DNA of 64,000 nucleotides from JAJDZL01 sp965200425 (GTDB lineage: Bacteria; Pseudomonadota; Gammaproteobacteria; Arenicellales; JAJDZL01), in assembly GCA_965200425.1 (NCBI GenBank), contig CBDAUA010000004.1:372001-436000 (forward strand), read 5' to 3'. The notes beneath the pieces were generated by a model that was given only the letters and a program-made list of their open reading frames with translations, was not told where the DNA came from and did no database searches. A program made the position numbers and the translations under genes. Positions 19,695 to 28,971 of this stretch are shown piece after piece. How positions within the stretch are numbered: position 1 is the stretch's first letter; each line of letters begins with the position of its first letter.

Positions 19695-19733
19695 ATCAGA
19701 TGAACGACGAAAATATTAGGGTTCTTCGCTAGT

Positions 19734-20984
19734 TCAATTGAAATTTGAAGGTTTTATTTTTAAACCATCACTTGCGTTACTCAATTGTGTAGTAACGATC
19801 AACTCGTCGGCTTGAAGTTGATCGCTAGTCGCGACAATAAATGGGCGACCTCCTACTTTAACTTGCCCATGTCTTTCTAAGCTGACTGCTTTCATGGACT
19901 CTGATTCCACCTTAAATACCTGGTTACTTCCGTAGACTGCTTCAAAAGGAATTGCAATCGCATTCTCAACAGGAGGTAGCGACAGAGCTAAAGTAATTGA
20001 ACGACCTAATTCAGGATAGGATTTGGATGCGAGTCGAAAGTATCCATCGATACCGCCTCGACCTGGATCAACGATTGCTGCGAGACGGTCTAAGGTCAAT
20101 TCCAATAATTGACCGTCAAATTTAGCAACGGCTTTTAACGGCATCTCATTTGAGATAGCACTTCGTACCTGTTGCAAATGTCGATTTGGAATTAAGGTTC
20201 GAATTTCAGTGTCAGCGTAGTTGTATAAATCGATGAGTGGACTCCCATTTCTAACGTGATTGCCAACTGCTACATGTACATTCGTTATTCTGCCGGAGTA
20301 GGGTGCGATGATGACGGTTTCTTCCAGATCTCGTTTTGCATCATCCAAGGTAATTTTCGTTCTCTGTAACTCCGCATTGAGAACAGACATTCGACTTGGA
20401 TGTTCACGGATTGCGGCATTTCTAGCCGTTACAGCTTGACGAGACTGCTGTTCGGCTCGCTCAGCTGCATCGTACTCAGCTTGTGAAATAATGTTTCGAT
20501 CCTTGAGAATCCGATTTCTATTCAAAGATTCGGATGCAAGCTCTTGCAAGCGCATTTCGTGATTTAGTAGTTCTTGATCAGTGATCAAGCGTTGTGATTC
20601 TCGATCTAACGAAGCATTGATTCGAGCGACATCGGCTTGCAGTTGGAGTACTTTGGTTTCGATTGCGCGTGAGTCCAAGCGAATCAATACATCGCCTTGT
20701 TGAACTGGTTGTCCAATCGAAAAATTAACTTCTACAACATCAGCATCCAAAATGGAGGACAGTTTTGAATGTGAAGTTGTCGTCACTCTTCCGAATAATT
20801 CAACGACGGGTGCCAAGGTTTCCTTTTTGATTTGTTGTACTTCGACTAGCCAGGTTCGTTGTTCCGGAATTTTTGGAGGAACAGCTTCTGATTCCACTTG
20901 TAGAAACTTAAAGCCTAGATAGCTAACGCCAATAATGGCGATGGGTAAGGCAAAGCGTATGATTTTTTTAAATAAATTTCTCAC
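19734..20984 (-). CDS. RND periplasmic adaptor (membrane fusion protein)
   Basis: 416 residues. An N-terminal membrane anchor or signal segment (~10-28) is followed by a lipoyl/barrel-sandwich half (GRVTTTSHSKLSS). A long alpha-helical hairpin (~115-200) follows, then the second lipoyl half TVIIAPYSGRITNVHVAVGNH and beta-barrel domains (VVDPGRGGIDGYFRLA, IPFEAVYGSNQVFKV). It links the RND pump to an outer-membrane channel. It is the first gene of the adaptor-pump operon. Confidence 0.92.
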   Translation of the reverse strand: MRNLFKKIIRFALPIAIIGVSYLGFKFLQVESEAVPPKIPEQRTWLVEVQQIKKETLAPVVELFGRVTTTSHSKLSSILDADVVEVNFSIGQPVQQGDVLIRLDSRAIETKVLQLQADVARINASLDRESQRLITDQELLNHEMRLQELASESLNRNRILKDRNIISQAEYDAAERAEQQSRQAVTARNAAIREHPSRMSVLNAELQRTKITLDDAKRDLEETVIIAPYSGRITNVHVAVGNHVRNGSPLIDLYNYADTEIRTLIPNRHLQQVRSAISNEMPLKAVAKFDGQLLELTLDRLAAIVDPGRGGIDGYFRLASKSYPELGRSITLALSLPPVENAIAIPFEAVYGSNQVFKVESESMKAVSLERHGQVKVGGRPFIVATSDQLQADELIVTTQLSNASDGLKIKPSNFN

Positions 20985-21500
20985 GAATTTTGAAAAAGAA
21001 TTTGTGTAGAGCTAGAAATTGCGAAGTTCTGTGCCCCAACCAGGTGATTATTCGTCAAATCAGACGAAAACAGTTAGGTCATCATTTTGGAATCTTAGTT
21101 TAGATCAAATTTTATGAAATCTGTAAGCTCCTTAAGAACAGAATTAAGAGAAAATCTAATTTAACGAGACCACGACAATCAAATTTGGTGATTGGATTCA
21201 AAGGAATTCCCAAGGAGTAAATTGTGGTTCTTTTTCAGTAAATCTCGGAACTTCGTACAATATGTTGATATGAAAGATACGTAGGGTACAGTATTTCAAT
21301 ACAGTGAATAACTTTTGCAATCGTGTTTTTTAGTGAAATTCCAAAAAGCAATTGCTACAGATAGTTATAAGGGTTAATTTGCATTTTTCAACGGTTGATT
21401 ATCGAAATTGGTATTACCGAAGTGGGACTCATTAAGTTTACGTTGGTAAATTTGACGATTAAAATATCCATTCGCAACAATAATGTTGGAGTAATGAAGA
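20985..21500. other. Intergenic spacer between divergent RND adaptor and glycosyltransferase genes
   Basis: 516 AT-rich bases with no supported gene. It should contain both divergent promoters. A GGAG at about 21488 serves as the ribosome binding site of the glycosyltransferase. No repeat or structure stood out. Confidence 0.4.
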
Positions 21501-22784
21501 ATGAATGAGCAAAAAACGATTGCATTTTTTCCAGAAGGAGCGTTTGGACCTGCTTTGAATTCCGTAGGAATCGCACAAGCATGTCAAGAACTAGGACATC
21601 GGTGTGTTTTTCTGACTGATCCTGGTTTTTCGGGAGTGTTTGTTGATTATGGATTTGAAGAACGAATCGTGAACTTGTCGGAACCTATGGAAGCGGAAGA
21701 GATGGCTCGTTATTGGTCAGATTTTATAAATGGCCACATTCCAAATTTCAACAAGACTCCGTACGAGCAAATTGGAAATTATGTTAAAGAATGTTGGGAG
21801 GCGATTGTTGACACATCAAAGTGGGCTGAAAAGGACTTGCCAGGAGTCCTAGACGAGCTAAGTCCTGACTTGATTTGTATCGATAATGTTGTTTTGTTTC
21901 CAGCGACCAAGCGATATGGAGTACCTTGGATAAGAATAATTTCCTGCAGCGAAAACGAAATTCCGGATCCAGCCATTCCACCCCATCTGTCGGGTTGCGG
22001 AGAGAGTGACGAGGCATGCTTTGAATCTTACGTAAATAGATTTAATGAAGTCGTTCGCCCCATTCATGATGATTTCAATCGTTTTCTTGAGAATTGCGGT
22101 GAAGAGCCTTACCCCCTAGGTGAATTTTTTGAATCGTCTCCGCATATGAATTTACTTCTATATCCAGAACCATTGGCGTATAAGCGAAAAAATCCGTTAG
22201 ATCCGGCTCGCTTTCAATATTTGGAAGGTTGTGTGCGACAGGAAAAGGAGTATCAAGTTCCTACCTTCAAGCGGGCCAATGATGCACCGCTTATTTACCT
22301 TAGTTTCGGAAGTTTAGGATCGGGTGATACGGATCTTTTGAAACGTATGATGGAGGTTTTGGGAAGATTGGATTATCGAGTCTTGGTCAATGTTGGTGAT
22401 TACCAGGATGACTATGATTCAATTCCAGATAATATTCATATCGAATCTTGGTATCCACAACCTTCGGTAATCGAAAAGGTTGATGCCGTAATTCATCACG
22501 GTGGCAACAATAGCTTTACCGAATGCCTCTACTTCGGAAAGCCTGCCTTAATCATGCCGTATGTATGGGACGGACATGACAATGCGACACGGGTACAGGA
22601 AATGGGGCATGGTTTGAAGTCTCATCGCTCCAATTGGAACGATGAAGAGTTCGCTCAGTCCATTGAAACTTTGCTAAACGACAAAGAAATGCATCGGCGA
22701 TTACAGGCTACGAGCGCACACATGAAAGCCGCGGATGGACGACGCAAAGCAGCAAAAATTATCGATGGCTATCTAAATCTTTAG
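21501..22784 (+). CDS. GT1-family (UDP-glycosyltransferase / MGT-like) glycosyltransferase
   Basis: A 427-residue GT-B-fold enzyme. The C-terminal half carries the sugar-nucleotide-binding signature VDAVIHHGGNNSFTECLYFG (residues ~324-343). This is followed by KPALIMPYVWDGHDNATRV, matching the PSPG-like block of bacterial UDP-glycosyltransferases. The N-terminal half binds a lipophilic acceptor in this family (macrolides, carotenoids, sterols, flavonoids). The acceptor here is unknown, and no biosynthetic cluster is adjacent. The gene stands alone. Confidence 0.87.
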   Translation: MNEQKTIAFFPEGAFGPALNSVGIAQACQELGHRCVFLTDPGFSGVFVDYGFEERIVNLSEPMEAEEMARYWSDFINGHIPNFNKTPYEQIGNYVKECWEAIVDTSKWAEKDLPGVLDELSPDLICIDNVVLFPATKRYGVPWIRIISCSENEIPDPAIPPHLSGCGESDEACFESYVNRFNEVVRPIHDDFNRFLENCGEEPYPLGEFFESSPHMNLLLYPEPLAYKRKNPLDPARFQYLEGCVRQEKEYQVPTFKRANDAPLIYLSFGSLGSGDTDLLKRMMEVLGRLDYRVLVNVGDYQDDYDSIPDNIHIESWYPQPSVIEKVDAVIHHGGNNSFTECLYFGKPALIMPYVWDGHDNATRVQEMGHGLKSHRSNWNDEEFAQSIETLLNDKEMHRRLQATSAHMKAADGRRKAAKIIDGYLNL

Positions 22785-22788
22785 TTGG

Positions 22789-22822
22789 ATTGCAGTAGAG
22801 CAATGATTGCAGTAGAGCAATG
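22789..22822. repeat. Short tandem repeat, 2 x 17 bp
   Basis: Two exact copies of ATTGCAGTAGAGCAATG lie directly after the glycosyltransferase stop. Each unit is itself a weak ATTG/CAAT inverted repeat. Probably replication slippage. Confidence 0.9.
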
Positions 22823-22828
22823 ATCTGG

Positions 22829-23152
22829 CTAAATTTGTATAAAGATGTCATTACCTACAACAGTTACGTCGTAGGTTTGCAAATCTTCTTCTGCGGGATC
22901 TTCAACGACTTTGCCAGTAGTAATTTCGAACTCAGCGAGGTGGAGGGGGCAAACTATTCGGTCTTCTTCAACGTAACCGTCTGATAAACAAGCATATTCG
23001 TGGGTGCAGATATTGTTGATTGCGTGTACATTTCCATCCATCAGCACAAGAGCGACTTCCTCGCCTTTCACATCGACCGGATGTGGTACCCTATCTTCTA
23101 GTTCTGACAAATTGGCAACCAGTTCGCCATTGCTTCCATGCATTATGTTCAT
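22829..23152 (-). CDS. Rieske-type [2Fe-2S] ferredoxin
   Basis: A 107-residue soluble Rieske protein. The cluster ligands are CTH (~42-44) and CPLH (~63-66), separated by the normal spacing. No membrane anchor is seen, so it resembles BphF/NirD-like small ferredoxins that feed oxygenases or reductases. It could serve the Rieske oxygenase encoded at 53 kb, but they are 30 kb apart and that link is a guess. It is convergent to the glycosyltransferase gene. Confidence 0.9.
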   Translation of the reverse strand: MNIMHGSNGELVANLSELEDRVPHPVDVKGEEVALVLMDGNVHAINNICTHEYACLSDGYVEEDRIVCPLHLAEFEITTGKVVEDPAEEDLQTYDVTVVGNDIFIQI

Positions 23153-23250
23153 AATCTAGTCGTTTACCTCTTCAGACATTGCATATTATCAAATAATATT
23201 CTTCTCGGGATTCGGTTTAACTCGAATCTGTTCAGTATTATAAGGAAATT

Positions 23251-24126
23251 ATGAATTCGAAGATTTCAAGTATGACTGGATTTGCTACCCGTTCGTTGCA
23301 AGCAGAAATGTGTGAGCTACAATGGGACATACGGTCTTTAAATCATCGATCGATGGACTTACATGTGAAATTGCCAGAGCAATTCCGAACGCTAGAGCCT
23401 GAGTGTCGTCGCATCATTGGTGAAAATTTATCGCGAGGAAGGGTCGATGCCGTATTGCGTTTTAATCGCGCAGAATCGCAACAATCGCCAAAAATTTTGA
23501 ACTTGGCTGTACTATCGGAATTCTTACAGAACGTCGATACAGTTCGTGAACAAATACCAGATTTGTTACCTCCTTCGGCTCTCGATATTCTGAAATGGCC
23601 GGACATGTTTAAGTCTCCAGACTATGACATTGCTGAACTCAATGACCAAATTCTTAAGTTGTTGTCGGCTGCGGTTGAAGATTTAGATGCTGATCGTAAG
23701 CGGGAAGGGAATGCGATTTATCTTGTTATTGACGAACACATTCGTGAGTTCAGGAGCAATTTCGAACAGGGGATCAAATTACTACCCGTTGCAAAGGAAA
23801 ACGTCAATGCTCGGCTAGCGAAAAAAATCGATGAACTCAAGATTGATGTGGATCCCGTTCGTTTAGAACAGGAAGTTGCGCTAGTTTTGGTCAAAATGGA
23901 TGTTAGTGAGGAAATGGATCGCATTCGTTGTCATATTGAAGAGTTATCTCGAGTACTGAATTCGAACGAAGAGGTGGGTAAGCGAATGAATTTTCTGGTA
24001 CAGGAACTCGGACGGGAGGTCAACACAAGTACCTCCAAAACTACGCTGCTCGAATTTACCTCAGTGATGGTCGAATTGAAAGTTTTGTTAGAGAAAATTC
24101 GCGAGCAGATTCAAAACTTAGTGTAG
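23251..24126 (+). CDS. yicC: YicC family endoribonuclease
   Basis: 291 residues beginning with the family hallmark SSMTGFATRS. The C-terminal DUF1732 region contains MNFLVQELGREVNTSTSK, also diagnostic. YicC proteins are RNases involved in sRNA (RyhB) and mRNA turnover and fitness in stationary phase. An AAGGA Shine-Dalgarno lies just before the ATG. gmk follows 103 bp downstream, the common proteobacterial order. Confidence 0.94.
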   Translation: MNSKISSMTGFATRSLQAEMCELQWDIRSLNHRSMDLHVKLPEQFRTLEPECRRIIGENLSRGRVDAVLRFNRAESQQSPKILNLAVLSEFLQNVDTVREQIPDLLPPSALDILKWPDMFKSPDYDIAELNDQILKLLSAAVEDLDADRKREGNAIYLVIDEHIREFRSNFEQGIKLLPVAKENVNARLAKKIDELKIDVDPVRLEQEVALVLVKMDVSEEMDRIRCHIEELSRVLNSNEEVGKRMNFLVQELGREVNTSTSKTTLLEFTSVMVELKVLLEKIREQIQNLV

Positions 24127-24229
24127 AGCTTAGAGAAGTCAGACCACTTAAACTTCATTCGTTTGAAATCCAAGGTTACCATACAAACTACGCGCTTTTG
24201 ATGATTTCGAGAGTGCTGTCAAGTCAAAT

Positions 24230-24871
24230 TTGAAATCTGTTGTGAAGTCAAGGTACGACAATCCAATTCTGCTTATTATGTCAGCCGCTTCAGGCACGGG
24301 GAAATCCAGTTTGTGTCAGGCTTTGGTAGCGAAAGAAACTCGAACTGTGCTATCCATTTCTCATACTACAAGAGAAAAGCGTGGCAAAGAGAAGCATGGT
24401 GAGCACTACTTCTTTACGAGCTTCGAGGAATTTCAAGGAATGATCGAAAAAGAGGAATTCGTTGAATATGCAGAAGTTTACGGTTGCTATTACGGTACTT
24501 CACACAAGATGATCGAGGAAAACTTTGGCGCGGGCAACAATGTCATATTAGAAATCGATTGGAAGGGAGCAGAACAAGTCAAACGCCAGTACCCGTCTGC
24601 GCTTCGTGTACTCTTGTTGCCACCGTCCCTTCAAGAACTAGAAGTTCGCTTGCGAACAAGAGCGCAGGATTCTCAGGCGACGATCAACAAACGTTTGGCG
24701 CTAGCCTTGGATGATATTAGAAATTGTTTGGAGTACGATGTATGGATCGTGAACGATGAATTTGAGGACGCTCTCGCTGATTTAGAAAGCTTGTTACCCG
24801 GGAACACTGCTAGTCGTCGACCTCTCCCCCCAAACTTACTAGAGAGCTTAGGAGTACGAGGTGACAAATAA
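24230..24871 (+). CDS. gmk: Guanylate kinase
   Basis: A 213-residue enzyme phosphorylating GMP to GDP. The P-loop is SAASGTGKSSL (~17-27). The GMP-binding region includes SISHTTREKRGKEKHGEHYFF, and lid residues lie around RAQDSQATINKRL. The start is TTG 24230 or GTG 24242; an ATG at 24278 would cut off the first beta strand. The 3' end of this gene is repeated in degenerate form 2.65 kb downstream, with a restriction-type gene between the two copies. rpoZ and spoT, the usual downstream genes, are not here. Confidence 0.93.
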   Translation: MKSVVKSRYDNPILLIMSAASGTGKSSLCQALVAKETRTVLSISHTTREKRGKEKHGEHYFFTSFEEFQGMIEKEEFVEYAEVYGCYYGTSHKMIEENFGAGNNVILEIDWKGAEQVKRQYPSALRVLLLPPSLQELEVRLRTRAQDSQATINKRLALALDDIRNCLEYDVWIVNDEFEDALADLESLLPGNTASRRPLPPNLLESLGVRGDK

Positions 24872-24930
24872 TTGCAAGATCGAGCGGTATTGTGAATTGA
24901 TTCGTCTGATACTACGAACCGAACATTTTT
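24766..24930 (+). repeat. Left copy of the gmk-3'-end direct repeat
   Basis: The last ~105 bases of gmk and ~60 bases after it recur, diverged, at about 27422-27590. Shared blocks include ACGCTCTCGCTGATTTA, GCTAGTCGTCGA and AAGATCGA plus GGTATT. The two copies flank the GmrSD-like gene. Confidence 0.8.
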
Positions 24931-25281
24931 CTTTATTGCCGTAGTCAGTTCATCTCATGTGATCTTAGGCAGATGTTGACGATTTGCACGAGTAAGGTGC
25001 TGCAATAGGCTTGAGCGGCAGGAAAGGTTTGATTTTTGTGCATCGGATGAATATGACTTTTAAGTTAAAGACATTAAGTTGATGATATGCTACGCCATCA
25101 TTCTCTGTTACTACAAATGGCTTTTCAGAATTATTGATGAATAGATGCAACAAAATTGGAAACTAAAACATGCGACGTAGCTCTAAGAATTGCGGATTTT
25201 TAGCTAATTTTGTTGAATTTGAGATTGCATGCTTTTGGAAGTTCTCTCATCACCAAGAATCAACAAAAAAGAGGGTATGCC
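24872..25281. other. Spacer between gmk and the GmrSD-like gene
   Basis: 410 bases, AT-rich. The first ~60 bases are still related to the sequence after the downstream gmk relic, so this is one end of the repeat-flanked segment. GAGGG at 25271-25275 is the ribosome binding site for GTG 25282. No gene is supported. Confidence 0.5.
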
Positions 25282-27375
25282 GTGAAAGCATCTGAAGCTA
25301 ACTTCCTTGACTTCCTGAAAAATTCTCCGCAGTTCGAGATCCCAATATACCAGCGCACCTATAGCTGGACGACGCGCGAGTGCAAGCAGCTCTGGGAGGA
25401 TATCCTTCGCACCGGCCGCGATCATAAAATACCGGCTCATTTCACTGGATCTATCGTCTACATAGAAAAAGGACTCTACCAAGTGACAGACTGGTCGCCA
25501 TTACTTGTAATTGACGGTCAGCAACGCCTCACCACTGTCATGCTCTTACTTGAAGCTCTGGCGAGACGCATGCGAAATGTTGAGTCGGTGAATAGATTTT
25601 CAGCGAAAAAGATTCGCGAATACTACCTACTCAACTCGTTAGAAGAGGGGGAACAAGGCTTCAAACTTTTGCTTACAGAAACAGATAGGCAGAGCGTGCT
25701 TGCCTTAATGAGTCAAAAGCCCTTACCGATCGAGCACTCCCACCAGATTTCGAAGAACTTTGAATTTTTTCAGAAGAGCATACAGGCACTAGATAACATA
25801 GGGATTATGTCGCTTTGTAATGGGCTAGCGAAACTTACGATCGTGGATATCGCCCTAGACCGCACGAAAGACAACCCACAGCTTATCTTCGAAAGTATGA
25901 ACTCGACAGGCCGCGATTTGAGCCAAGCCGACCTGATTCGCAATTTCATTCTGATGGCGCTAGACTCGGAGCATCAAACTTACCTTTACGAAAATCACTG
26001 GCGGCCCATGGAACGCGCCTTCGGGCAGGAAGCATACGTCAAAAACTTCGATGGTTTTGTTAGGCACTATTTGACGTTTAAAACCGGTGAGATACCGAAA
26101 GTCAACGCGGTATATGACGCATTTAAACGCTATGCTCGTTCTTCCGATGTGTATGCCCTTGTCGAGGAAGTTCATATTTTCGCAAATTACTACTGCGCGA
26201 TGGCTCTTGACCAGGAAAGTGACAAAGAACTTGCTCTAGCATTCCGAGATTTGCGCGAGATGAAGGTTGATGTTGCCTTTCCCTTCTTACTTGAACTTTA
26301 CGATGATTACGAAAACAGTCGGCTTTCGAAAGAAGACTTCGTCCAGATCGTACGATTAATTGAATCCTATGTGTTCCGCCGAGCAGTGTGTGCAATCCCA
26401 ACTAACTCGCTGAACCGGACATTCGCGAGATTCGGGCGCGCAGTTAAGAAGGAATCCTACATGCAAAGCGTTGAAGCACACTTTCTAAAATTACAGTCTT
26501 ACAGGAACTTTCCCAATGACAATGAGTTCAAGAAACATTTACTTAGCCGAGATTTGTACAACTTCCCACGTCGCAGCTATTGGCTACGACGCTTAGAGAA
26601 TTACAATCGTAAGGAGCCAGTACCAGTGAATGAGTTTACAGTTGAACACATCATGCCCCAGAACAAGAACCTCTCAGAGAAGTGGCGTGACGCACTCGGC
26701 CCGAATTGGCAAAAGGTACAGCAGGAGTGGCTGCATACTCTTGGTAACCTGACATTGACTGAATACAATTCTGAATATAGTGATCGTCCCTTCTCGGAAA
26801 AGCGAGATATGCGAGGTGGTTTCAAGGAAAGTCCATTACGGCTGAACTCGGGACTCGGTCTTCAAGATACCTGGAACGTAGAATCGATTCTAGATCGCGC
26901 CAATCGGCTTGCGAAACGGGCCGTGAAAGTCTGGGCAAAACCTGAAGAGTCTGTAGAGACACTAGCCGATCGGCGTTCTAAGTCTCACCCTGTCGTCGGC
27001 CATTTTTCTGACAACCACCCGTATTTAGCTACAGAGAGTCCCACGCGACCGGTATTTGATGAATTTCGAAAAAATGTGTTGGCACTTGATCCAAACATAG
27101 ACGAGGTCAATCTGAAGACCTACATCGCCTATAAGGCTGAGACTAACTTCGTGGATGTGGTACCGCAAAAGCGTGAGCTGAAGTTAATTCTCAATCTGCA
27201 GTTCCATGAACTGCATGACAGCAGAAGATGGGCTAGGGATATAACGAACCTGGGTTCTCCGGGCAACGGCGATGTGGAAGTCCGACTCGGAACTTTGGAG
27301 GATCTTCCCTATGTGATGGAGCTCGTTCGCCAAGCTTTCGAGAAGCAGATTAGTGATGGCGTCTTGGATGCATGA
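25282..27375 (+). CDS. Single-chain GmrSD-like restriction protein (DUF262-DUF1524-DUF5655)
   Basis: About 697 residues from GTG 25282, chosen for its GAGGG Shine-Dalgarno and because DUF262 proteins start near this residue; the open frame extends further to 25210. The N-terminal DUF262 (GmrS-like, ParB/Srx-fold NTPase) has IPIYQRTYSW and the DGQQR motif (from Asp78). FESMNSTGRDLSQADLIRNF follows. The DUF1524 (GmrD-like, His-Me finger nuclease) has VEHIMPQN with His456. The C-terminal ~105 residues match DUF5655 (KTYIAYKAETNFVDVVPQK, then GNGDVEVRL). GmrSD-type enzymes restrict phages with modified (glucosylated) cytosines. Base composition looks more GC-rich than its neighbours, and gmk-3' repeats flank it, so it was probably acquired. 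Confidence 0.9.
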   Translation: MKASEANFLDFLKNSPQFEIPIYQRTYSWTTRECKQLWEDILRTGRDHKIPAHFTGSIVYIEKGLYQVTDWSPLLVIDGQQRLTTVMLLLEALARRMRNVESVNRFSAKKIREYYLLNSLEEGEQGFKLLLTETDRQSVLALMSQKPLPIEHSHQISKNFEFFQKSIQALDNIGIMSLCNGLAKLTIVDIALDRTKDNPQLIFESMNSTGRDLSQADLIRNFILMALDSEHQTYLYENHWRPMERAFGQEAYVKNFDGFVRHYLTFKTGEIPKVNAVYDAFKRYARSSDVYALVEEVHIFANYYCAMALDQESDKELALAFRDLREMKVDVAFPFLLELYDDYENSRLSKEDFVQIVRLIESYVFRRAVCAIPTNSLNRTFARFGRAVKKESYMQSVEAHFLKLQSYRNFPNDNEFKKHLLSRDLYNFPRRSYWLRRLENYNRKEPVPVNEFTVEHIMPQNKNLSEKWRDALGPNWQKVQQEWLHTLGNLTLTEYNSEYSDRPFSEKRDMRGGFKESPLRLNSGLGLQDTWNVESILDRANRLAKRAVKVWAKPEESVETLADRRSKSHPVVGHFSDNHPYLATESPTRPVFDEFRKNVLALDPNIDEVNLKTYIAYKAETNFVDVVPQKRELKLILNLQFHELHDSRRWARDITNLGSPGNGDVEVRLGTLEDLPYVMELVRQAFEKQISDGVLDA

Positions 27376-27421
27376 TTATTCGGTTGTGATCCGAAAGACT
27401 AGCAACAGAATCTCCAACTTA

Positions 27422-27551
27422 GTTTGATTACGCTCTCGCTGATTTACAAAGCTTTTTATCCGTAAACACCGCTAGTCGTCGATCTATCCCAAAGCTTGAT
27501 GGAGAACTTCGGAATAAGAGGTGCCAAATGAGTACAAGATCGAATGGTATT
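27422..27551 (+). pseudogene. Decayed second copy of the gmk 3' end
   Basis: A degenerate copy of gmk codons ~180-213 plus a little downstream sequence, beginning 46 bp after the GmrSD-like stop. It has accumulated substitutions and small indels relative to 24766-24897 and has no start codon. It marks the right boundary of an inserted segment or of an old duplication. Confidence 0.8.
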
Positions 27552-27553
27552 AC

Positions 27554-27580
27554 CGTTAGATTCGACAGTCGAATCTAACG
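27554..27580. repeat. Perfect 27-nt palindrome
   Basis: CGTTAGATTCGAC, one central A, then its exact reverse complement. The near-zero loop is unlike a terminator and more like a dimeric protein-binding or recombination site. It lies at the right edge of the gmk repeat and 37 bp from the end of the convergent FAD oxidoreductase gene. Confidence 0.85.
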
Positions 27581-27617
27581 AAGATACATTTAATCGAGCT
27601 AAAACCAAGTGTGAATC

Positions 27618-28796
27618 TCAAATAATCACTTTTTCCCGGTATTCCCGATTTTCCTGTATTCTTTCGTATCCTAATTTACCCAAATCCAGTGACCTGTACT
27701 CACCGTAAGCGATTAGCTCTGCAATTGCCATCCCCACCGCAGGCGCTTGCTGTAAGCCGTGTCCGCTGAATCCATTTGCGAAATAATAATTCGACACCGT
27801 TGGATGCCGGCCTATGATTCCATTTTGATCGAAAGAATTGTAATCGTAATGCCCTGCCCACGAATTTCTCACTCTTAATTCCTCAAATAGAGGAATTCTG
27901 TGAAATAACTTTGGCCAGATAACCTCCTCAAATAATTCATGATCGACAGCTAAGGAATAATCATCGGGATCGTCTTCATTTAGGCCGGGTGACCAACCTA
28001 CTAGAAAATAGTCTCCTTCCGGACGGATGTAAAATCCCGAAGGGTCGATCACTAGCGGCATATTTTCAAATTTGGCAGGGTTTTCAATTACGAACACGTT
28101 TCTACGTTTAGGAGTAACTGGCAGGAACAACCCGGCTTGTTTCGCCAAGTCTCCTGCGAATGGGCCTGCTGCATTGACGAAATGATCACAAGTCACCTGT
28201 CTTGCGTTTTTCGTTTTCACACTAATCACCCGGTTACGCACGCATTGGGCTGCAACCACCTCATCTTGAATAAAGGTAACTCCCAATGCCGTTGCCGATC
28301 GTTGCAATTCAATGAGAAGACTATAGGGGTCGAACCAACCTTCGTTTTTCTTGCCTAAACCAGCAGCAGCGATTCCGTCGGTGTTTAACCACGGAAATTC
28401 TTTAGCCAGTGAATCTGCGTCAAGAAGATCGACTTCGGCATCTAGACTTAACTGAAGGCTGTGATTGTTCTGTAAGTTTGTAAAACCATTGGGGGAAGCT
28501 AGAACTAGATATGCAGAATGAACTAATCCGATATCTGGAACCCTGTCAACAATTTGAAGATGGTGACCGATGTTTTCCAAAAACTCAAAACCGACTTGAG
28601 AAATTAGGATGTTTTCTTTCGTCGAAAATTGTTGTCGAATCGATCCGACTGAACGAGTAGTTGAACACCGTGAATAACTGAAATCTTTTTCAATAACGTA
28701 AATTTTGCCGTCGTATGTTGAAAGAGTGCGCAAAAAATAAGCGACCGCGGTGCCAATGATCCCTCCACCTACAACCAGCGTAACAGAACTGTTCAA
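27618..28796 (-). CDS. FAD-dependent oxidoreductase (DAO / sarcosine-oxidase-like)
   Basis: 392 residues of the D-amino-acid-oxidase superfamily. The N-terminal dinucleotide motif VVGGGIIGTAVAYFL (~8-22) and the internal FVNAAGPFAGDLAK (~207-220) are FAD contacts. The C-terminal FANGFSGHGLQQAPAVG (~340-356) is the family signature. It resembles FOXRED1-like and sarcosine/N-methyl-amino-acid oxidases, which can release formaldehyde on N-demethylation. That would fit the fae gene 9 kb away, but the substrate is not proven. The start is TTG at 28796. It is divergent from the first htrA. A broken duplicate of its 5' end lies at 30672-30797. Confidence 0.83.
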   Translation of the reverse strand: MNSSVTLVVGGGIIGTAVAYFLRTLSTYDGKIYVIEKDFSYSRCSTTRSVGSIRQQFSTKENILISQVGFEFLENIGHHLQIVDRVPDIGLVHSAYLVLASPNGFTNLQNNHSLQLSLDAEVDLLDADSLAKEFPWLNTDGIAAAGLGKKNEGWFDPYSLLIELQRSATALGVTFIQDEVVAAQCVRNRVISVKTKNARQVTCDHFVNAAGPFAGDLAKQAGLFLPVTPKRRNVFVIENPAKFENMPLVIDPSGFYIRPEGDYFLVGWSPGLNEDDPDDYSLAVDHELFEEVIWPKLFHRIPLFEELRVRNSWAGHYDYNSFDQNGIIGRHPTVSNYYFANGFSGHGLQQAPAVGMAIAELIAYGEYRSLDLGKLGYERIQENREYREKVII

Positions 28797-28971
28797 GATT
28801 CAATGCTCATGATGAAAGAATTGTAGGTACAAAACGTCGATTTCAAATTGGATCTGAATCGAACCTAGATTTTGATTTAAATCTTACAAAATTGTAATCA
28901 TAGGTTCAAGCTTCTGTAAGAGTCGACTATCCATAATTTGTTTCAGTTAAAAACAATCTATAGGATAACTT

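Noticed and set aside
24965..25153. 62-codon minus-strand frame in the spacer before the GmrSD-like gene
   Set aside because: No Shine-Dalgarno and no recognisable sequence; the encoded peptide resembles nothing I know.
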